Shown: positions 16,216 to 25,411, counted from the stretch's first letter. The stretch: DNA of 64,000 bases from Flavobacterium sp. (GCF_027482425.1 NZ_JAIXWA010000054.1:124001-188000), one strand, 5' to 3'. Translations and numbers: made by a program. The notes: generated from the sequence alone by a model not told the origin.

Positions 16216-17097
16216 ATGCTTACTTTAGACCCAAAAACGCTTACTCCGGTACAAATTCAAGGCTATTTGCAAGGGGCTATCGGTCCCCGACCCATCGCCT
16301 TTGCCAGTACCGTCGATGCCCAAGGGAATCCCAATTTGTCGCCCTTTAGCTTTTTTAATTTGTTCAGTGCCAATCCCCCCATACTGGTATTTTCTCCCGC
16401 CCGACGCGTTCGCGATAACACCATTAAACACACCTTGATCAACTGCCAAGACACCCGCGAAGTGGTGATCAATGTGGTCAATTACGCTATGGTGCAACAA
16501 ATGTCGCTTTCGAGTACCGAATACCCCGACGGCGTCAACGAGTTTGTGAAAGCCGGCTTTACCGCTGTGCCCTCGCAGGTGGTCAAACCCTATCGCGTGC
16601 AGGAGAGTCCGGTGCAATTGGAATGTAAAGTCAATGAAATTATTGCCCTAGGTACCGAAGGCGGTGCGGGGAATTTAATCATTTGCGAAGTCGTCAAAAT
16701 TCATATCAACGAAGCGGTCTTGGATGCCAAAGGCACCATCGATCCCGAAAAGATTGACTTGGTGGCTCGCTTGGGAGGCAATTGGTATTCGCGGGCCAAT
16801 GCAGGCTTGTTTGAAGTTGAAAAACCCTTGGCGACGCTGGGGATAGGGGTCGATGCCATTCCTTCCTTTGTGCGTGAAAGCGCCGTCTTTGATGGGAATG
16901 ATTTGGGCAAATTAGGAAATGTCGAAGCCTTGCCTACCGAAGCGGAAATTGCTATATTTGTGAAAGAGAATTTGCCGGTAAAAGCCGCATTAAGCTCCGC
17001 CGATGAGGAGCAAGTGCACCTCAAAGCCAAAGCTTTTCTCGATGCCGGAGCGGTTGACGCCGCATGGAAAACCCTCTTGGCGCCACGAGTACACTAA
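16216..17097 (+). CDS. Flavin reductase family protein (FMN-binding split barrel)
   Basis: The start is the ATG at 16,216 (MLTLDPKTL), 16 nt after a TAtcTTTG box (16,193-16,200). The frame is open upstream, but that part would read through the repeat and the promoter. The product is 293 residues. GAIGPRPIAFASTVD (22-36) and NLSPFSFFN (41-49) are the FMN-binding core of the flavin reductase-like family. The C-terminal third (after about 200) is an extension typical of the Bacteroidota members. Likely a flavoprotein oxidoreductase; substrate unknown. Confidence 0.9.
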   Translation: MLTLDPKTLTPVQIQGYLQGAIGPRPIAFASTVDAQGNPNLSPFSFFNLFSANPPILVFSPARRVRDNTIKHTLINCQDTREVVINVVNYAMVQQMSLSSTEYPDGVNEFVKAGFTAVPSQVVKPYRVQESPVQLECKVNEIIALGTEGGAGNLIICEVVKIHINEAVLDAKGTIDPEKIDLVARLGGNWYSRANAGLFEVEKPLATLGIGVDAIPSFVRESAVFDGNDLGKLGNVEALPTEAEIAIFVKENLPVKAALSSADEEQVHLKAKAFLDAGAVDAAWKTLLAPRVH

Positions 17098-17126
17098 ATT
17101 TATGTATTATTAATTCAACAACGATT

Positions 17127-17522
17127 ATGGAAGTTTCAGGAAGAGTAAAAGTGATTAATGCCGTTCAGCAGGTGAGCCCCACTTTCCGAAAAAGAGAATT
17201 GGTCGTCACGACCGAAGAGCAGTATCCTCAACACATTATGGTGGAGTTTACGCAAGACAAGTGTGATTTATTAGACAGTTATCAAGTAGGAGAACCCGTC
17301 AAGGTTTCCATCAACTTACGCGGTCGCGAGTGGGTGAGTCCCCAAGGCGAAACCAAATATTTTAATTCGATTCAAGGATGGCGTATCGAACGTGTTGCCG
17401 CAGAAGCGCCTGCACAAGGCGGTCAACCCATGGCGCAAGCCGCTCCTGCGATGCCCGCCGCACCCGCTTTTGAACCCGCGACGAGTTTCAACGAAGAAGA
17501 ACACGACGATTTGCCGTTCTAA
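17127..17522 (+). CDS. DUF3127 domain protein
   Basis: 131 residues from the ATG at 17,127. The DUF3127 core (about 1-92) contains FRKRELVVTTEEQYPQ, LLDSYQVGEPVKVSINLRGR and FNSIQGWRIER, an OB-fold-like pattern reminiscent of single-strand DNA-binding proteins. The tail is low-complexity Ala/Pro/Gln ending in acidic HDDLPF, very like the protein-docking tip of SSB. A role in DNA metabolism is inferred from this resemblance only. It lies 29 nt after the flavin reductase stop codon. Confidence 0.88.
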   Translation: MEVSGRVKVINAVQQVSPTFRKRELVVTTEEQYPQHIMVEFTQDKCDLLDSYQVGEPVKVSINLRGREWVSPQGETKYFNSIQGWRIERVAAEAPAQGGQPMAQAAPAMPAAPAFEPATSFNEEEHDDLPF

Positions 17523-17800
17523 TTTGTTGTTTCAGGCCTGCCTGCCGTAGGTAGGTTTAAAGTTGGAACCGGTAACTATCAGGCTTAAAATCAATCCAAT
17601 TCCAAATTCTATTGTGTAGGCGCTAGGGTTTGGAATTTGTTATATTAGTCGTTAGACATTAGACATTAGTCGTTAGTCATTAGTGACTAGCCCCGAAACT
17701 TCGGGGGTGATTAGCCCCCTAGCCCCCAAAGGGGGAATAGTGATTGGTCCTGAAACTTCTGGGTGATTAGTTCCGACAATTAATTCAACATTTAAAATAA
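17523..17800. repeat. Gene-free gap packed with short repeat elements
   Basis: Three families sit together: CCTGCCTGCCGTAGGTAGG (17,537-17,555), the GTCGTTAGACATTAG word repeat (17,641-17,691), and GCCCCCTAGCCCCC with AAAGGGGGAA (17,712-17,736), the same element that overlaps the kinase stop at 14,853. CCCCGAAACTTCGGGG lies at 17,691-17,706. No gene is seen. Confidence 0.6.
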
Positions 17801-17806
17801 TCCATC

Positions 17807-18469
17807 GTGCATTTCCTCACCAAAACCCTTTATTTCCCGCCGGTAACCGAAGCTTCGGTTGAGGGGTTGTTGGCGGTGGGAGGGGATTTGTCGCTGCCGC
17901 GATTGCAATTGGCGTACCGTTCGGGGATTTTTCCTTGGTATGATGCCGACGAACCCCTATTGTGGTGGGCGCCGCCCCAGCGGATGGTCGTGCATCCAGC
18001 CACGTATAAGCCGTCGAAAAGTTTGCGCAATTTACGCAACCGCGGGGTGTTTACCGTAACGCGTAATACCAACTTCAAAGCCGTGATTACCCATTGTCAG
18101 CGTACGCCACGGCGGGGACAAACGGGCACCTGGATTTCCCGCGACATTATTCGTGCGTATACGCAATGGCACGAACTTGGGGAAGTTGTATCGTATGAAG
18201 TGTGGCAAGGCGACCGTTTGGTAGGCGGGTTGTATGGCGTCGACCTCGGCCATGTATTTTGTGGCGAAAGTATGTTTTCACTCGTACCCAATGCGAGTAA
18301 AATGGCGTTTTTGCAACTCATCGAGGACCTGAAAGCGCAAAACTATGTGCTGCTCGATTGCCAAGTGCACAACGACCATTTGGAAAAACTAGGCGCGTTT
18401 GAAATCTCCCGGGACGCGTTTATGCAGATTTTACATAAGGTTGATTTGTCAGAACTGGAAAGTGACTAG
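17807..18469 (+). CDS. aat: Leucyl/phenylalanyl-tRNA-protein transferase
   Basis: 220 residues starting at a GTG (17,807); no in-frame ATG is available upstream. The family pattern is clear: LYFPPVTEASVEGLLAVGGD near the start, SGIFPWYDADEPLLWWAPP, VGGLYGVDLGHVFCGESMF and LDCQVHNDHLEKLGA. The enzyme adds Leu or Phe to N-terminal Lys/Arg of proteins, marking them for ClpS-ClpAP degradation by the N-degron route. No clpS is in the window. Repeat-rich gaps lie on both sides. Confidence 0.95.
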   Translation: MHFLTKTLYFPPVTEASVEGLLAVGGDLSLPRLQLAYRSGIFPWYDADEPLLWWAPPQRMVVHPATYKPSKSLRNLRNRGVFTVTRNTNFKAVITHCQRTPRRGQTGTWISRDIIRAYTQWHELGEVVSYEVWQGDRLVGGLYGVDLGHVFCGESMFSLVPNASKMAFLQLIEDLKAQNYVLLDCQVHNDHLEKLGAFEISRDAFMQILHKVDLSELESD

Positions 18470-18502
18470 TGACTAGTGATTAGTCGTTGGACATTAGTCT
18501 GG
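18463..18502. repeat. GTGACTAGT/GTCGTTGGACATTAG word repeat (site 5)
   Basis: GTGACTAGTGACTAGTGATT and GTCGTTGGACATTAGTC begin inside the last codons of aat. Further on (18,602-18,618) CAACATTTAAAATAA repeats a word also found just before aat (17,788-17,802). Confidence 0.45.
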
Positions 18503-18670
18503 GTTGTGTTTGAACAACAATCTTCAAATTTTCAAATCATCAAATTGACTCATTGGCACATTGAAAGTCGTTAGTTAAAACCCCCATTTATAATTTATAA
18601 TGCAACATTTAAAATAACTCCAAAGAGGGTCTTTTTTCTTGCTTCTTTCTTCTTTCCTCCCATTTTCCAA

Positions 18671-19249
18671 TCAAAGCTTTCCTCCCCCTTCCTTCCGCGT
18701 CCAGCAGTCCTGTAGGTGGTCGTTGACGATGCCGGTAGCTTGGAGGTGGGCGTAGACTACAGTGGGGCCCACAAAGGTGAAGCCGCGTTTTTTGAGGTCC
18801 TTGCTGATCGTGTCGGCGAGGGGCGTGGCGGCGGGAATGTCGCGTAGCGTGGCAGGGGCGTTATCGATGGGTTGGTGGTTGGTGAAGCCCCAAAGGTAGT
18901 TGCAGAAAGTGCCAAATTCGTTCTGTACCCTTTGGTAGGCCTGGGCGTTAGTGACTGCGGCGCGTATTTTTAATTGGTTGCGAATTAGACCCGCATTTTG
19001 CATCAATTCTTGGATTTTGGCCTCGTCGTACTGGCTAATTTTTTCATAGTCAAAGTGGTCAAAGGCGACCTGAAAGTGCTCGCGCTTGGCCAACACCGTG
19101 TACCAACTCAAGCCCGATTGAAAGGTTTCCAAAAGGAGGAATTCAAACATGGTTCGGTCATCCCGCACCGGGCGCCCCCATTCATTATCGTGATAGGCGC
19201 GGTACAAGTCGTCTTTCTCGCACCAACCGCATCGGAGTTTACTGTCCAT
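18671..19249 (-). CDS. tag: DNA-3-methyladenine glycosylase I
   Basis: 192 residues. LRCGWCEKDDLYRAYHDNEWG at the N-terminus carries the zinc-binding Cys and the conserved HDxEWG. FLLLETFQSGLSW and KKRGFTFVGPTVVYAHLQA complete the TagI pattern. It removes 3-methyladenine from alkylated DNA, the first step of base excision repair. The start overlaps the end of the queuosine-precursor transporter gene by 11 bp, so the two form an operon. Confidence 0.95.
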   Translation of the reverse strand: MDSKLRCGWCEKDDLYRAYHDNEWGRPVRDDRTMFEFLLLETFQSGLSWYTVLAKREHFQVAFDHFDYEKISQYDEAKIQELMQNAGLIRNQLKIRAAVTNAQAYQRVQNEFGTFCNYLWGFTNHQPIDNAPATLRDIPAATPLADTISKDLKKRGFTFVGPTVVYAHLQATGIVNDHLQDCWTRKEGGGKL

Positions 19250-19892
19250 CTTTTTTCAAATAGGCGTTGATAAGCGAATGGCCTACATAAATCAGCGGTG
19301 TCAGCAAAATGGCAATCCCCAATTTGACCGAATAACCCGTCAAAGCCGAGAGCACAAAGGTGTCGGTGTCCATTTTGCCGGGGAGCCAAAACGCAATGCC
19401 CAATACGATAAAGCTGTCAAACAACTGCGAAATGACCGTTGATCCTGTGCTGCGCAACCAAATCATACGGTTGCCGGTTCGGTTTTTGACAAAATGAAAA
19501 ATCGTTACGTCGATCAGCTGTGAGACCAAAAAGGCGGTGATACTGCCCACAATAATCAGCATGCTTTGTCCAAAGACCGCGGTAAATTGAGCGTCGGTGA
19601 TGAGGCCTTCGCCTTTTACGGCCGGAATCTGGAGTCCGATATACAACAACACAAACGTATACCCGATTAAGGAAGCGGTGAGCAAGGAGAGTTTACGTAC
19701 GCCTTTTTCCCCAAAATACTCATTGATGAGGTCGGTGGTCACAAATACAATGGGCCACGGGAGAATGCCCAAACTCATCACGGCTTGTCCAACCTCAATG
19801 AGTTTGCCTCCAATGAGTTCGGCCACCAAAGCATTGGTGATAAAAATACCGGCGAGGACGATATATACGAAGTCTTTACGGGATTGAAACAT
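19239..19892 (-). CDS. yhhQ: Queuosine precursor transporter (YhhQ/DUF165)
   Basis: 217 residues with about six membrane helices. LAGIFITNALVAELIGGKL, LPWPIVFVTTDLINEYFGEK and the SQLIDVTIFHFVK region are the family hallmarks. YhhQ proteins import preQ0/preQ1 for queuosine tRNA modification. The last enzyme of that pathway, QueG, is encoded at 55,029 in this window. The gene begins immediately after the stop codon of the small broken gene at 19,893 and overlaps tag. Confidence 0.93.
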   Translation of the reverse strand: MFQSRKDFVYIVLAGIFITNALVAELIGGKLIEVGQAVMSLGILPWPIVFVTTDLINEYFGEKGVRKLSLLTASLIGYTFVLLYIGLQIPAVKGEGLITDAQFTAVFGQSMLIIVGSITAFLVSQLIDVTIFHFVKNRTGNRMIWLRSTGSTVISQLFDSFIVLGIAFWLPGKMDTDTFVLSALTGYSVKLGIAILLTPLIYVGHSLINAYLKKDGQ

Positions 19893-20190
19893 TTATTCTA
19901 TGGTGTTAAGAAGTTCAGGGAGTAAGAGTTTGTTTTTACGGAATTTGGTATAGTCGTACTGGCGCTGGAGTAGCCCTTGCGAATGAATTTTGTGTTGGTT
20001 TTTCCCAAAACCTACTAAAAGAAAGGCTGAGTTGGGTTGAAACATCTTTATTGCCACAGAAAGCGTCGCGGGGAATTGTTCTATCAGCGTTTTTGGCGCT
20101 TGAAATTCCCCATAAATGTGATTTATCTTCAGGGGTTTGGGCGAAAGCAATGGCGCCGATTACCCACAAAAGGCGAATAAGTAATTTCAC
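19893..20190 (-). pseudogene. Small secreted protein gene with a one-base frameshift
   Basis: From a GTG at 20,190 a signal peptide-like sequence (KLLIRLLWVIGAIAFAQ) opens in one frame. The matching mature part (LKINHIYGEF ... LLLPELLNTIE) is in the +1 frame. Removing one base from the G run at 20,132-20,135 (CCCC on the coding strand) joins them into one protein of about 98 residues that ends exactly against the yhhQ start codon. It is either a recent inactivation, a phase-variable homopolymer or a sequencing error. Function unknown. Confidence 0.65.
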
Positions 20191-20322
20191 GAGGTATTTT
20201 TTTGGTTCTGAACAAATATAGGTAAAAATCGGAGCCACAATAGGGAGCTTTGCCTGATAAATTAGTGCCGCTTCTTTAAAGGAATCGCATCGGTTTTTTT
20301 ATATTTGGCTAAAATGAGATTC

Positions 20323-22434
20323 ATGAAAAAAATAGTAGGATTACTTTTGATCACCTTGCCCATGTTTACGAGTGAAGCACAATCAACCACCAATATGCTT
20401 TTGCATCCTTGGAAGGGGAACTACGGTGGGGTTCCCGCGTTTGGCACCTATGCCTTGACCGATTTTAAACCGGCGGTAACCGCTGCGATAGCCGAACGGT
20501 TGCGTGAGGTCGATGCGATAGCGCAACAAAAAGCGCCCGCGACGTTTGCCAATACGATTGCCGCTTTGGAGCGCACGGGGAAAACCTATCAGCGGGTGCG
20601 TGCTGTGTTTGAATTGTACAGTGCCAATTTGAACACGCCTGAATTTGAGGCTATCGAATTGGAAATGGCGCCTAAGTTCTCGGAGATGAGCAGTGCCATT
20701 TATCAAAATGCGGCGTTATTTACCCGAATTGCTGCCGTTCACAATGGGAAGGAAATGGAAAAATTAACGGCTGAACAAAAGCGATTGGTGCAAACCTATT
20801 ATGCCCAATTTGTAAAAGAAGGTGCGTTGGCCAATGCGCAAAGTAAGCAGCGTATTGCGGAAATCAACAAAGCCTTGGCCGGATACTTTACGCAATTCAG
20901 TCAAAACCAGTTGGCCGATGAGAACAACCAGTACTTGCTGTTGGAAACCGAAGCTGACTTTGCGGGGTTGCCCCAAGAATTGGCCGATGCGGCGCGTCAG
21001 GAGGCCAAAGAGCGGCAGTTGAAGGCGTTGGGGTGTATTGCCAACACGCGGTCGTCGATTGAGCCGTTTCTTACCTTTTCGTCGCAGCGGGCGTTGCGGG
21101 AAAAAGCTTTTCATTTGTTTGTGAACCGCGGCGATAATGCCAATGCTCATAATAATAATGCTACGGTAGTTCAAATTTTGAAGTTGCGGGCCGAGAAGGC
21201 GAAGTTGTTGGGGTTTCCTACGTTTGCGCATTGGAGTTTGTCGAATACGATGGCGAAGCAGCCCCAGCGGACCTTGGATTTGATGCTTTCGGTATGGGAG
21301 CCTGCTTTGTTGAAAGTGCAAGAAGATGTCAAGGCGATGCAGCAGTTGATTGCGGCGGAAGGCGGCACCTTTGCGTTGGAACCCTGGGATTACCGCTATT
21401 ATGCCGAGAAAGTGCGCAAGGAAAAATATGCGGTTGACGCCAATGAAATCAAACCCTATATGCAGTTGGAACCGTTGCGGGAGGGCATGTTTTGGGTGGC
21501 AGAAACGATTTTTGATTTGACGTTTACGCCGGTAACCGATGTATCGGTGTTTCATCCCGATGTGCGGGTGTGGGAGGTGCGCAAAAAATCAACCGGTAAG
21601 GTTGTGGGCTTGTGGTATTTTGACCCGTATGCACGCAAAGGGAAGCGTTCGGGGGCTTGGATGACGGCCTATCGCGATCAGAGTCGTTTTGACGGTGAGG
21701 TGTTGACGTTGGTGTCTAATAACTGTAATTTTATCAAAGGCAAGCCTGGAGAGCCTGTGTTGATTTCGTGGGATGATGCCAATACCTTGTTTCACGAGTT
21801 TGGGCATGCGTTGCACGGGTTGTGTTCGGAGGTGAATTATCCGTTGTTGTCGGGAACGAATACGCCGCGGGATTATGTCGAGTTCCCGTCCCAGATCTTG
21901 GAGCGTTGGTTATCGACGCCTGAGGTGTTAAATCGTTTTGCGTTGCATTACCAAACGGGGGCGCCGATGCCGATGGCGTTGGTAGCGCGTTTGGCGGCGG
22001 CGGCGACGTTTAACGAAGGTTTTTCGACGGTAGAGACCTTGTCGAGTGCGTTGGTGGACATGCAGTTGCATTTGTTGGAGAATCCGGAGATTGATCCGAA
22101 GACCTTTGAGGCGGAGGCGTTGAAAGCGTTACGGATGCCGCAGGAGATTGTGATGCGCCATCGTATTCCGCAGTTTGGTCATATTTTCTCGGGTGATGAT
22201 TATGCGGCGGGGTATTATGGGTATTTGTGGGCCGATGTGATCAGTGCCGATGCTACGGAGGCGTTTACGGTGGATGGCAAAGGCTTGTATGATCGGGAGG
22301 TGGCGCAGCGTTTGTTGGACTATGTCTTTAAAGTGGGGAACACGTTGGACCCCGAGGAAGCCTATCCGAAATTTAGAGGAAAAAAAGCGAGTACAGCGGC
22401 CTTGATGCGGGCGCGGAATTTTCCGGTGAAGTAA
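20323..22434 (+). CDS. M3 family metallopeptidase (peptidyl-dipeptidase Dcp-like), secreted
   Basis: The start is taken at 20,323 (MKKIVGLL), which opens a signal peptide ending SEAQ. A TAtaTTTG box at 20,300-20,307 rules out the upstream TTG at 20,305; the ATG at 20,314 is an alternative. The product is 703 residues. The zinc motif HEFGHALHG has its HExxH at 491-495, and the downstream glutamate stretch FNEGFSTVE follows. The YYGYLWADV region typical of oligopeptidase A/Dcp is also present. It cleaves dipeptides from peptide C-termini, probably in the periplasm. Confidence 0.92.
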   Translation: MKKIVGLLLITLPMFTSEAQSTTNMLLHPWKGNYGGVPAFGTYALTDFKPAVTAAIAERLREVDAIAQQKAPATFANTIAALERTGKTYQRVRAVFELYSANLNTPEFEAIELEMAPKFSEMSSAIYQNAALFTRIAAVHNGKEMEKLTAEQKRLVQTYYAQFVKEGALANAQSKQRIAEINKALAGYFTQFSQNQLADENNQYLLLETEADFAGLPQELADAARQEAKERQLKALGCIANTRSSIEPFLTFSSQRALREKAFHLFVNRGDNANAHNNNATVVQILKLRAEKAKLLGFPTFAHWSLSNTMAKQPQRTLDLMLSVWEPALLKVQEDVKAMQQLIAAEGGTFALEPWDYRYYAEKVRKEKYAVDANEIKPYMQLEPLREGMFWVAETIFDLTFTPVTDVSVFHPDVRVWEVRKKSTGKVVGLWYFDPYARKGKRSGAWMTAYRDQSRFDGEVLTLVSNNCNFIKGKPGEPVLISWDDANTLFHEFGHALHGLCSEVNYPLLSGTNTPRDYVEFPSQILERWLSTPEVLNRFALHYQTGAPMPMALVARLAAAATFNEGFSTVETLSSALVDMQLHLLENPEIDPKTFEAEALKALRMPQEIVMRHRIPQFGHIFSGDDYAAGYYGYLWADVISADATEAFTVDGKGLYDREVAQRLLDYVFKVGNTLDPEEAYPKFRGKKASTAALMRARNFPVK

Positions 22435-22479
22435 GGTGTTGTGCCCCGTTGGCTAGTTATGCAGTACGGCGGGGTTTCT

Positions 22480-22560
22480 TTTTAGCCCCGGTAGCCCCGG
22501 TATCCCCCGACCCTTCGGGGATAAAGGCGAAAACGGGAGGGGTGTGGTACCAGGCAGGGG
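22480..22560. repeat. Degenerate GC-rich intergenic element
   Basis: GCCCCGGTA is repeated in tandem, followed by CCCCCGACCCTTCGGGGATA and GGCGAAAACGGGAGG. This recalls the block CCCGACCCTTCGGGAGATAC of the element at 2,755. Confidence 0.35.
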
Positions 22561-22576
22561 CGCGATGCTCCTCAAA

Positions 22577-22612
22577 TAAAAAAACCCGATACGGTAAGCA
22601 TCGGGTTTTGTA
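22577..22612. terminator. Bidirectional terminator between the M3 peptidase and tsf
   Basis: AACCCGAT (22,583-22,590) and ATCGGGTT (22,600-22,607), with an A7 run before and TTTT after, serve both converging transcripts. Confidence 0.85.
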
Positions 22613-22630
22613 TTTTGGGTGAATTAGTAA

Positions 22631-23455
22631 TTAACCTAAAGCGGCTCTTTTGAATCCGGTTACGGTAAGACCAGCGTCAACTGATTTTACGTAAGCGCTG
22701 ACACTCATGGAGCTGTCTTTGATATAATCTTGGTTGACCAAGGTATTGTCTTTGAAGAAACGGTTTAATTTCCCTTTGGCAATGTTATCAAGCATCGCTT
22801 CGGGTTTTCCTTCTGCACGCAATTGGTCTTTTGCGATTTCGATTTCTTTGGCAATGGTATCGGCATCAACGCCGTCTTCATTCAACGCGATAGGATTCAT
22901 TGCTGCGGCTTGCATGGCTACGTTACGCGCGGCTTCATCAGCACCCGCTACGTTAGCAGACAAGGCTACAAGGGTAGCGATTTTGTTTCCAGCGTGGATG
23001 TATGAATTTACGAAGGCTCCGTGTAAACGCTCGAAAGAACCGATTTCGATTTTCTCGCCGATAACTCCGGTTTGTTCGATTAATTTTTCGGCTACGGTGA
23101 TGCCGTGGAAATCGGCTGCTAGCAAGTCTTCTTTCGTTTCGAAGTTCAACGCTAAGGCTGCCAATTCTTGAGCCAATTTCACAAATCCTTCATTTTTCCC
23201 TACGAAGTCGGTTTCACAGTTCAAGGAGATGATTGCTCCTGAAGTACTGTCTGCATTTACGGCAGCGATAACAGCTCCTTCGGTAGATTCACGGTCCGAA
23301 CGGTTAGCGGCTACTTTTTGCCCTTTTTTACGTAGGATTTCAATTGCTTTGTCAAAATCACCTTCGGCTTCTACCAAGGCTTTTTTACAGTCCATCATAC
23401 CGGCACCGGTCATGGTTCTTAGTTTGTTTACGTCAGACGCAGTAATAGTTGACAT
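22631..23455 (-). CDS. tsf: Translation elongation factor Ts
   Basis: 274 residues. The N-terminal UBA-like part has VNKLRTMTGAGMMDCKKALVEA and GDFDKAIEILRKKG. The core that binds EF-Tu has SLNCETDFVGKNEGF. EF-Ts exchanges GDP for GTP on EF-Tu. It is the last gene of the rplM-rpsI-rpsB-tsf operon. Confidence 0.98.
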   Translation of the reverse strand: MSTITASDVNKLRTMTGAGMMDCKKALVEAEGDFDKAIEILRKKGQKVAANRSDRESTEGAVIAAVNADSTSGAIISLNCETDFVGKNEGFVKLAQELAALALNFETKEDLLAADFHGITVAEKLIEQTGVIGEKIEIGSFERLHGAFVNSYIHAGNKIATLVALSANVAGADEAARNVAMQAAAMNPIALNEDGVDADTIAKEIEIAKDQLRAEGKPEAMLDNIAKGKLNRFFKDNTLVNQDYIKDSSMSVSAYVKSVDAGLTVTGFKRAALG

Positions 23456-23580
23456 TTCTTTTTTTATTTTTTGATTAAAAAATTCGGTTAAAAATCAAAT
23501 TCCAATTTCGGGATTCCAAACTCCGGGTTACTAAAAACCGTAGGAATTTGGCATCCTTCCATTGGAATTTAGTGTTTTAT

Positions 23581-24372
23581 TTATTCTTCAGCAGCAGCTT
23601 CAGTAGTGTCAGCAACCTCAGGAGCGGCTACTGCTTCAACTGTTTCTTCTACTTCAGGAGCATCATCGGCTTCTTTTTCGTTGGTACGGTTGGACAATCC
23701 GTCTTGAACGGCAGCCGTAACGAGTGAAAGAATTTTTTCGATGGATTTAGAAGCATCATCATTGGCGGGGATTACGTAATCTGCCTGACGAGGGTCAGAG
23801 TTGGTATCCACCATTGCAAATACTGGAATGTTTAATTTGTGTGCTTCTTTCACCGCGATGTGCTCGGCTTTGATATCTACTACGAACAAGGCTGCAGGCA
23901 GTCTTGACATATCGGCGATAGAACCTAAGTTCTTCTCCAATTTAGCACGAAGACGATCGATTTGTAATTTTTCTTTTTTCGACAAGGTGTTGAAGGTGCC
24001 GTCTTTCTTCATACGATCGATAGTGGCCATTTTTTTCACGGCTTTACGAATCGTTACGAAGTTGGTTAACATACCTCCAGGCCATCTTTCGGTGATGTAG
24101 GGCATGTTGACTGCGGCTGCTTTTTCAGCTACGATGTCTTTGGCTTGTTTTTTGGTAGCTACGAATAAGATTTTTCTACCAGAGGCAGCGATTTTTTTCA
24201 AAGCTTCGTTGGCTTCTTCAATTTTGGCTGCGGTTTTGTACAAGTTAATAATGTGGATCCCATTGCGCTCCATGTAGATGTATGGCGCCATGTTGGGGTC
24301 CCACTTGCGGGTCATGTGTCCGAAGTGAACACCGGCCTCTAATAATTCTTTAACGTCTATTTTATTTGCCAT
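23581..24372 (-). CDS. rpsB: 30S ribosomal protein S2
   Basis: 263 residues: LLEAGVHFGHMTRKWDPNM at the start, ERWPGGMLTNF, and ADYVIPANDDASKS. The C-terminus (about 230-263) is an acidic, Ala/Glu/Val-rich tail, longer than in E. coli. S2 joins the small subunit late and supports S1 binding. Same operon as tsf, which lies downstream after 125 nt. Confidence 0.98.
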   Translation of the reverse strand: MANKIDVKELLEAGVHFGHMTRKWDPNMAPYIYMERNGIHIINLYKTAAKIEEANEALKKIAASGRKILFVATKKQAKDIVAEKAAAVNMPYITERWPGGMLTNFVTIRKAVKKMATIDRMKKDGTFNTLSKKEKLQIDRLRAKLEKNLGSIADMSRLPAALFVVDIKAEHIAVKEAHKLNIPVFAMVDTNSDPRQADYVIPANDDASKSIEKILSLVTAAVQDGLSNRTNEKEADDAPEVEETVEAVAAPEVADTTEAAAEE

Positions 24373-24518
24373 CTTTTTACTAGTTTACGTTCCGTTGATT
24401 AGCAATTATCGGGCTTTTGAGGGCTTTTTGGGATAATTTAGATGCTAAACTAACTTCCTTTGACGAAAAGGAATAACGGCAACAGATTAATTTCAAACTT
24501 AAGGGTAGGAAAAACGGA

Positions 24519-24905
24519 TTAACGTTTCGAGAATTGGAATCTCTTACGTGCTTTTTTCTGACCGAATTTCTTACGTTCTACCATACGTGGATCACGGGTA
24601 AGTAATCCTTCTGGTTTTAGGATCGCTCTGTTCTCAGCTTCCACTTCGCACATTGCACGGGCAATTGCCATACGAACGGCTTCAGCTTGACCCGTTGAAC
24701 CGCCACCGTATACGTTAATTTTAACGTCGAAGTTGGAAGCGTTGTCTGTCATGGCTAAAGGTTGTAATACTTTGTATTGCAACGTAGCTGTGGGGAAGTA
24801 GTTTTCGAACTCTCTTTTGTTTACTGTGATTTTACCTGTTCCTTCTGAAACGTAAACACGTGCCACAGCGGTCTTTCTACGACCAATTTTGTGAATTGTT
24901 CCCAT
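24519..24905 (-). CDS. rpsI: 30S ribosomal protein S9
   Basis: 128 residues: [58 protein letters not shown] and the C-terminal RKRFQFSKR that reaches the P-site tRNA. The start overlaps the rplM stop (TAATG), the classic L13-S9 coupling. Confidence 0.98.
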   Translation of the reverse strand: MGTIHKIGRRKTAVARVYVSEGTGKITVNKREFENYFPTATLQYKVLQPLAMTDNASNFDVKINVYGGGSTGQAEAVRMAIARAMCEVEAENRAILKPEGLLTRDPRMVERKKFGQKKARKRFQFSKR

Positions 24906-25360
24906 TACTTCAAATCGTTTAAGTTAACGGTTTTTGGTGTTTGAGCCGCATGTTTGTGCTCAGCGCCAACGTATACATTCAAATTGCGGAATAATTGCGC
25001 CCCTAATTTGTTTTTAGGCAACATTCCTTTGATAGCTTTCTCTACCATGATCGCAGGATTCTTACGATACATTTCTTTGGCAGATAAGCTTCTTTGACCA
25101 CCTGGATAACCGGTATGGCGGATATAGGTTTTATCCTCCATCTTGTTACCAGTCAGGTTGATTTTTTCAGCGTTGATAACAATAACGTTATCACCACAAT
25201 CAACGTGCGGGGTATAACTTGGTTTGTATTTACCTCTCAAAAGCATCGCTACTTTTGAAGCTAAACGACCTAAGTTATGACCTTCAGCGTCCACAACAAT
25301 CCACTGCTTGTCTGCAGTAGCCTTGTTGGCTGAAACTGTCTTGTAGCTTAATGTGTTCAC
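24905..25360 (-). CDS. rplM: 50S ribosomal protein L13
   Basis: 151 residues starting at GTG (25,360). [41 protein letters not shown] and [18 protein letters not shown] are the L13 signatures. It is the first gene of the ribosomal operon, with a strong promoter 60 nt upstream and a hairpin in the leader. Confidence 0.98.
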   Translation of the reverse strand: MNTLSYKTVSANKATADKQWIVVDAEGHNLGRLASKVAMLLRGKYKPSYTPHVDCGDNVIVINAEKINLTGNKMEDKTYIRHTGYPGGQRSLSAKEMYRKNPAIMVEKAIKGMLPKNKLGAQLFRNLNVYVGAEHKHAAQTPKTVNLNDLK

Positions 25361-25382
25361 AGTACTTATTTTAAATTAAACA

Positions 25383-25411
25383 TTCCTTTCCCTCCCCGAG
25401 GCTTCGGGATA
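25383..25411 (-). promoter_or_regulatory. Hairpin in the rplM leader
   Basis: The predicted mRNA begins near 25,413. It contains CCC-TTATC-CCGA-AGCC-TCGG-GG-AGGG, a CCCGA/TCGGG stem-loop inside an outer CCC/GGG pair, about 25 nt before the GTG. It may be an autoregulatory site for L13 or just a copy of the CCCGAAG-CTTCGGG repeat. Confidence 0.4.

Noticed and set aside
16216-17522. Functional link of the orphan histidine kinase to the flavin reductase and DUF3127 genes
   Set aside because: The kinase is divergent, a repeat element separates them and no response regulator is present; adjacency alone is too weak.
20764-21555. Long open frame (263 codons) on the minus strand inside the M3 peptidase gene
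   Set aside because: It lies wholly within a well-supported gene on the other strand; its product is His/Gln/Arg-rich with no recognisable domain, as expected for an antisense shadow.
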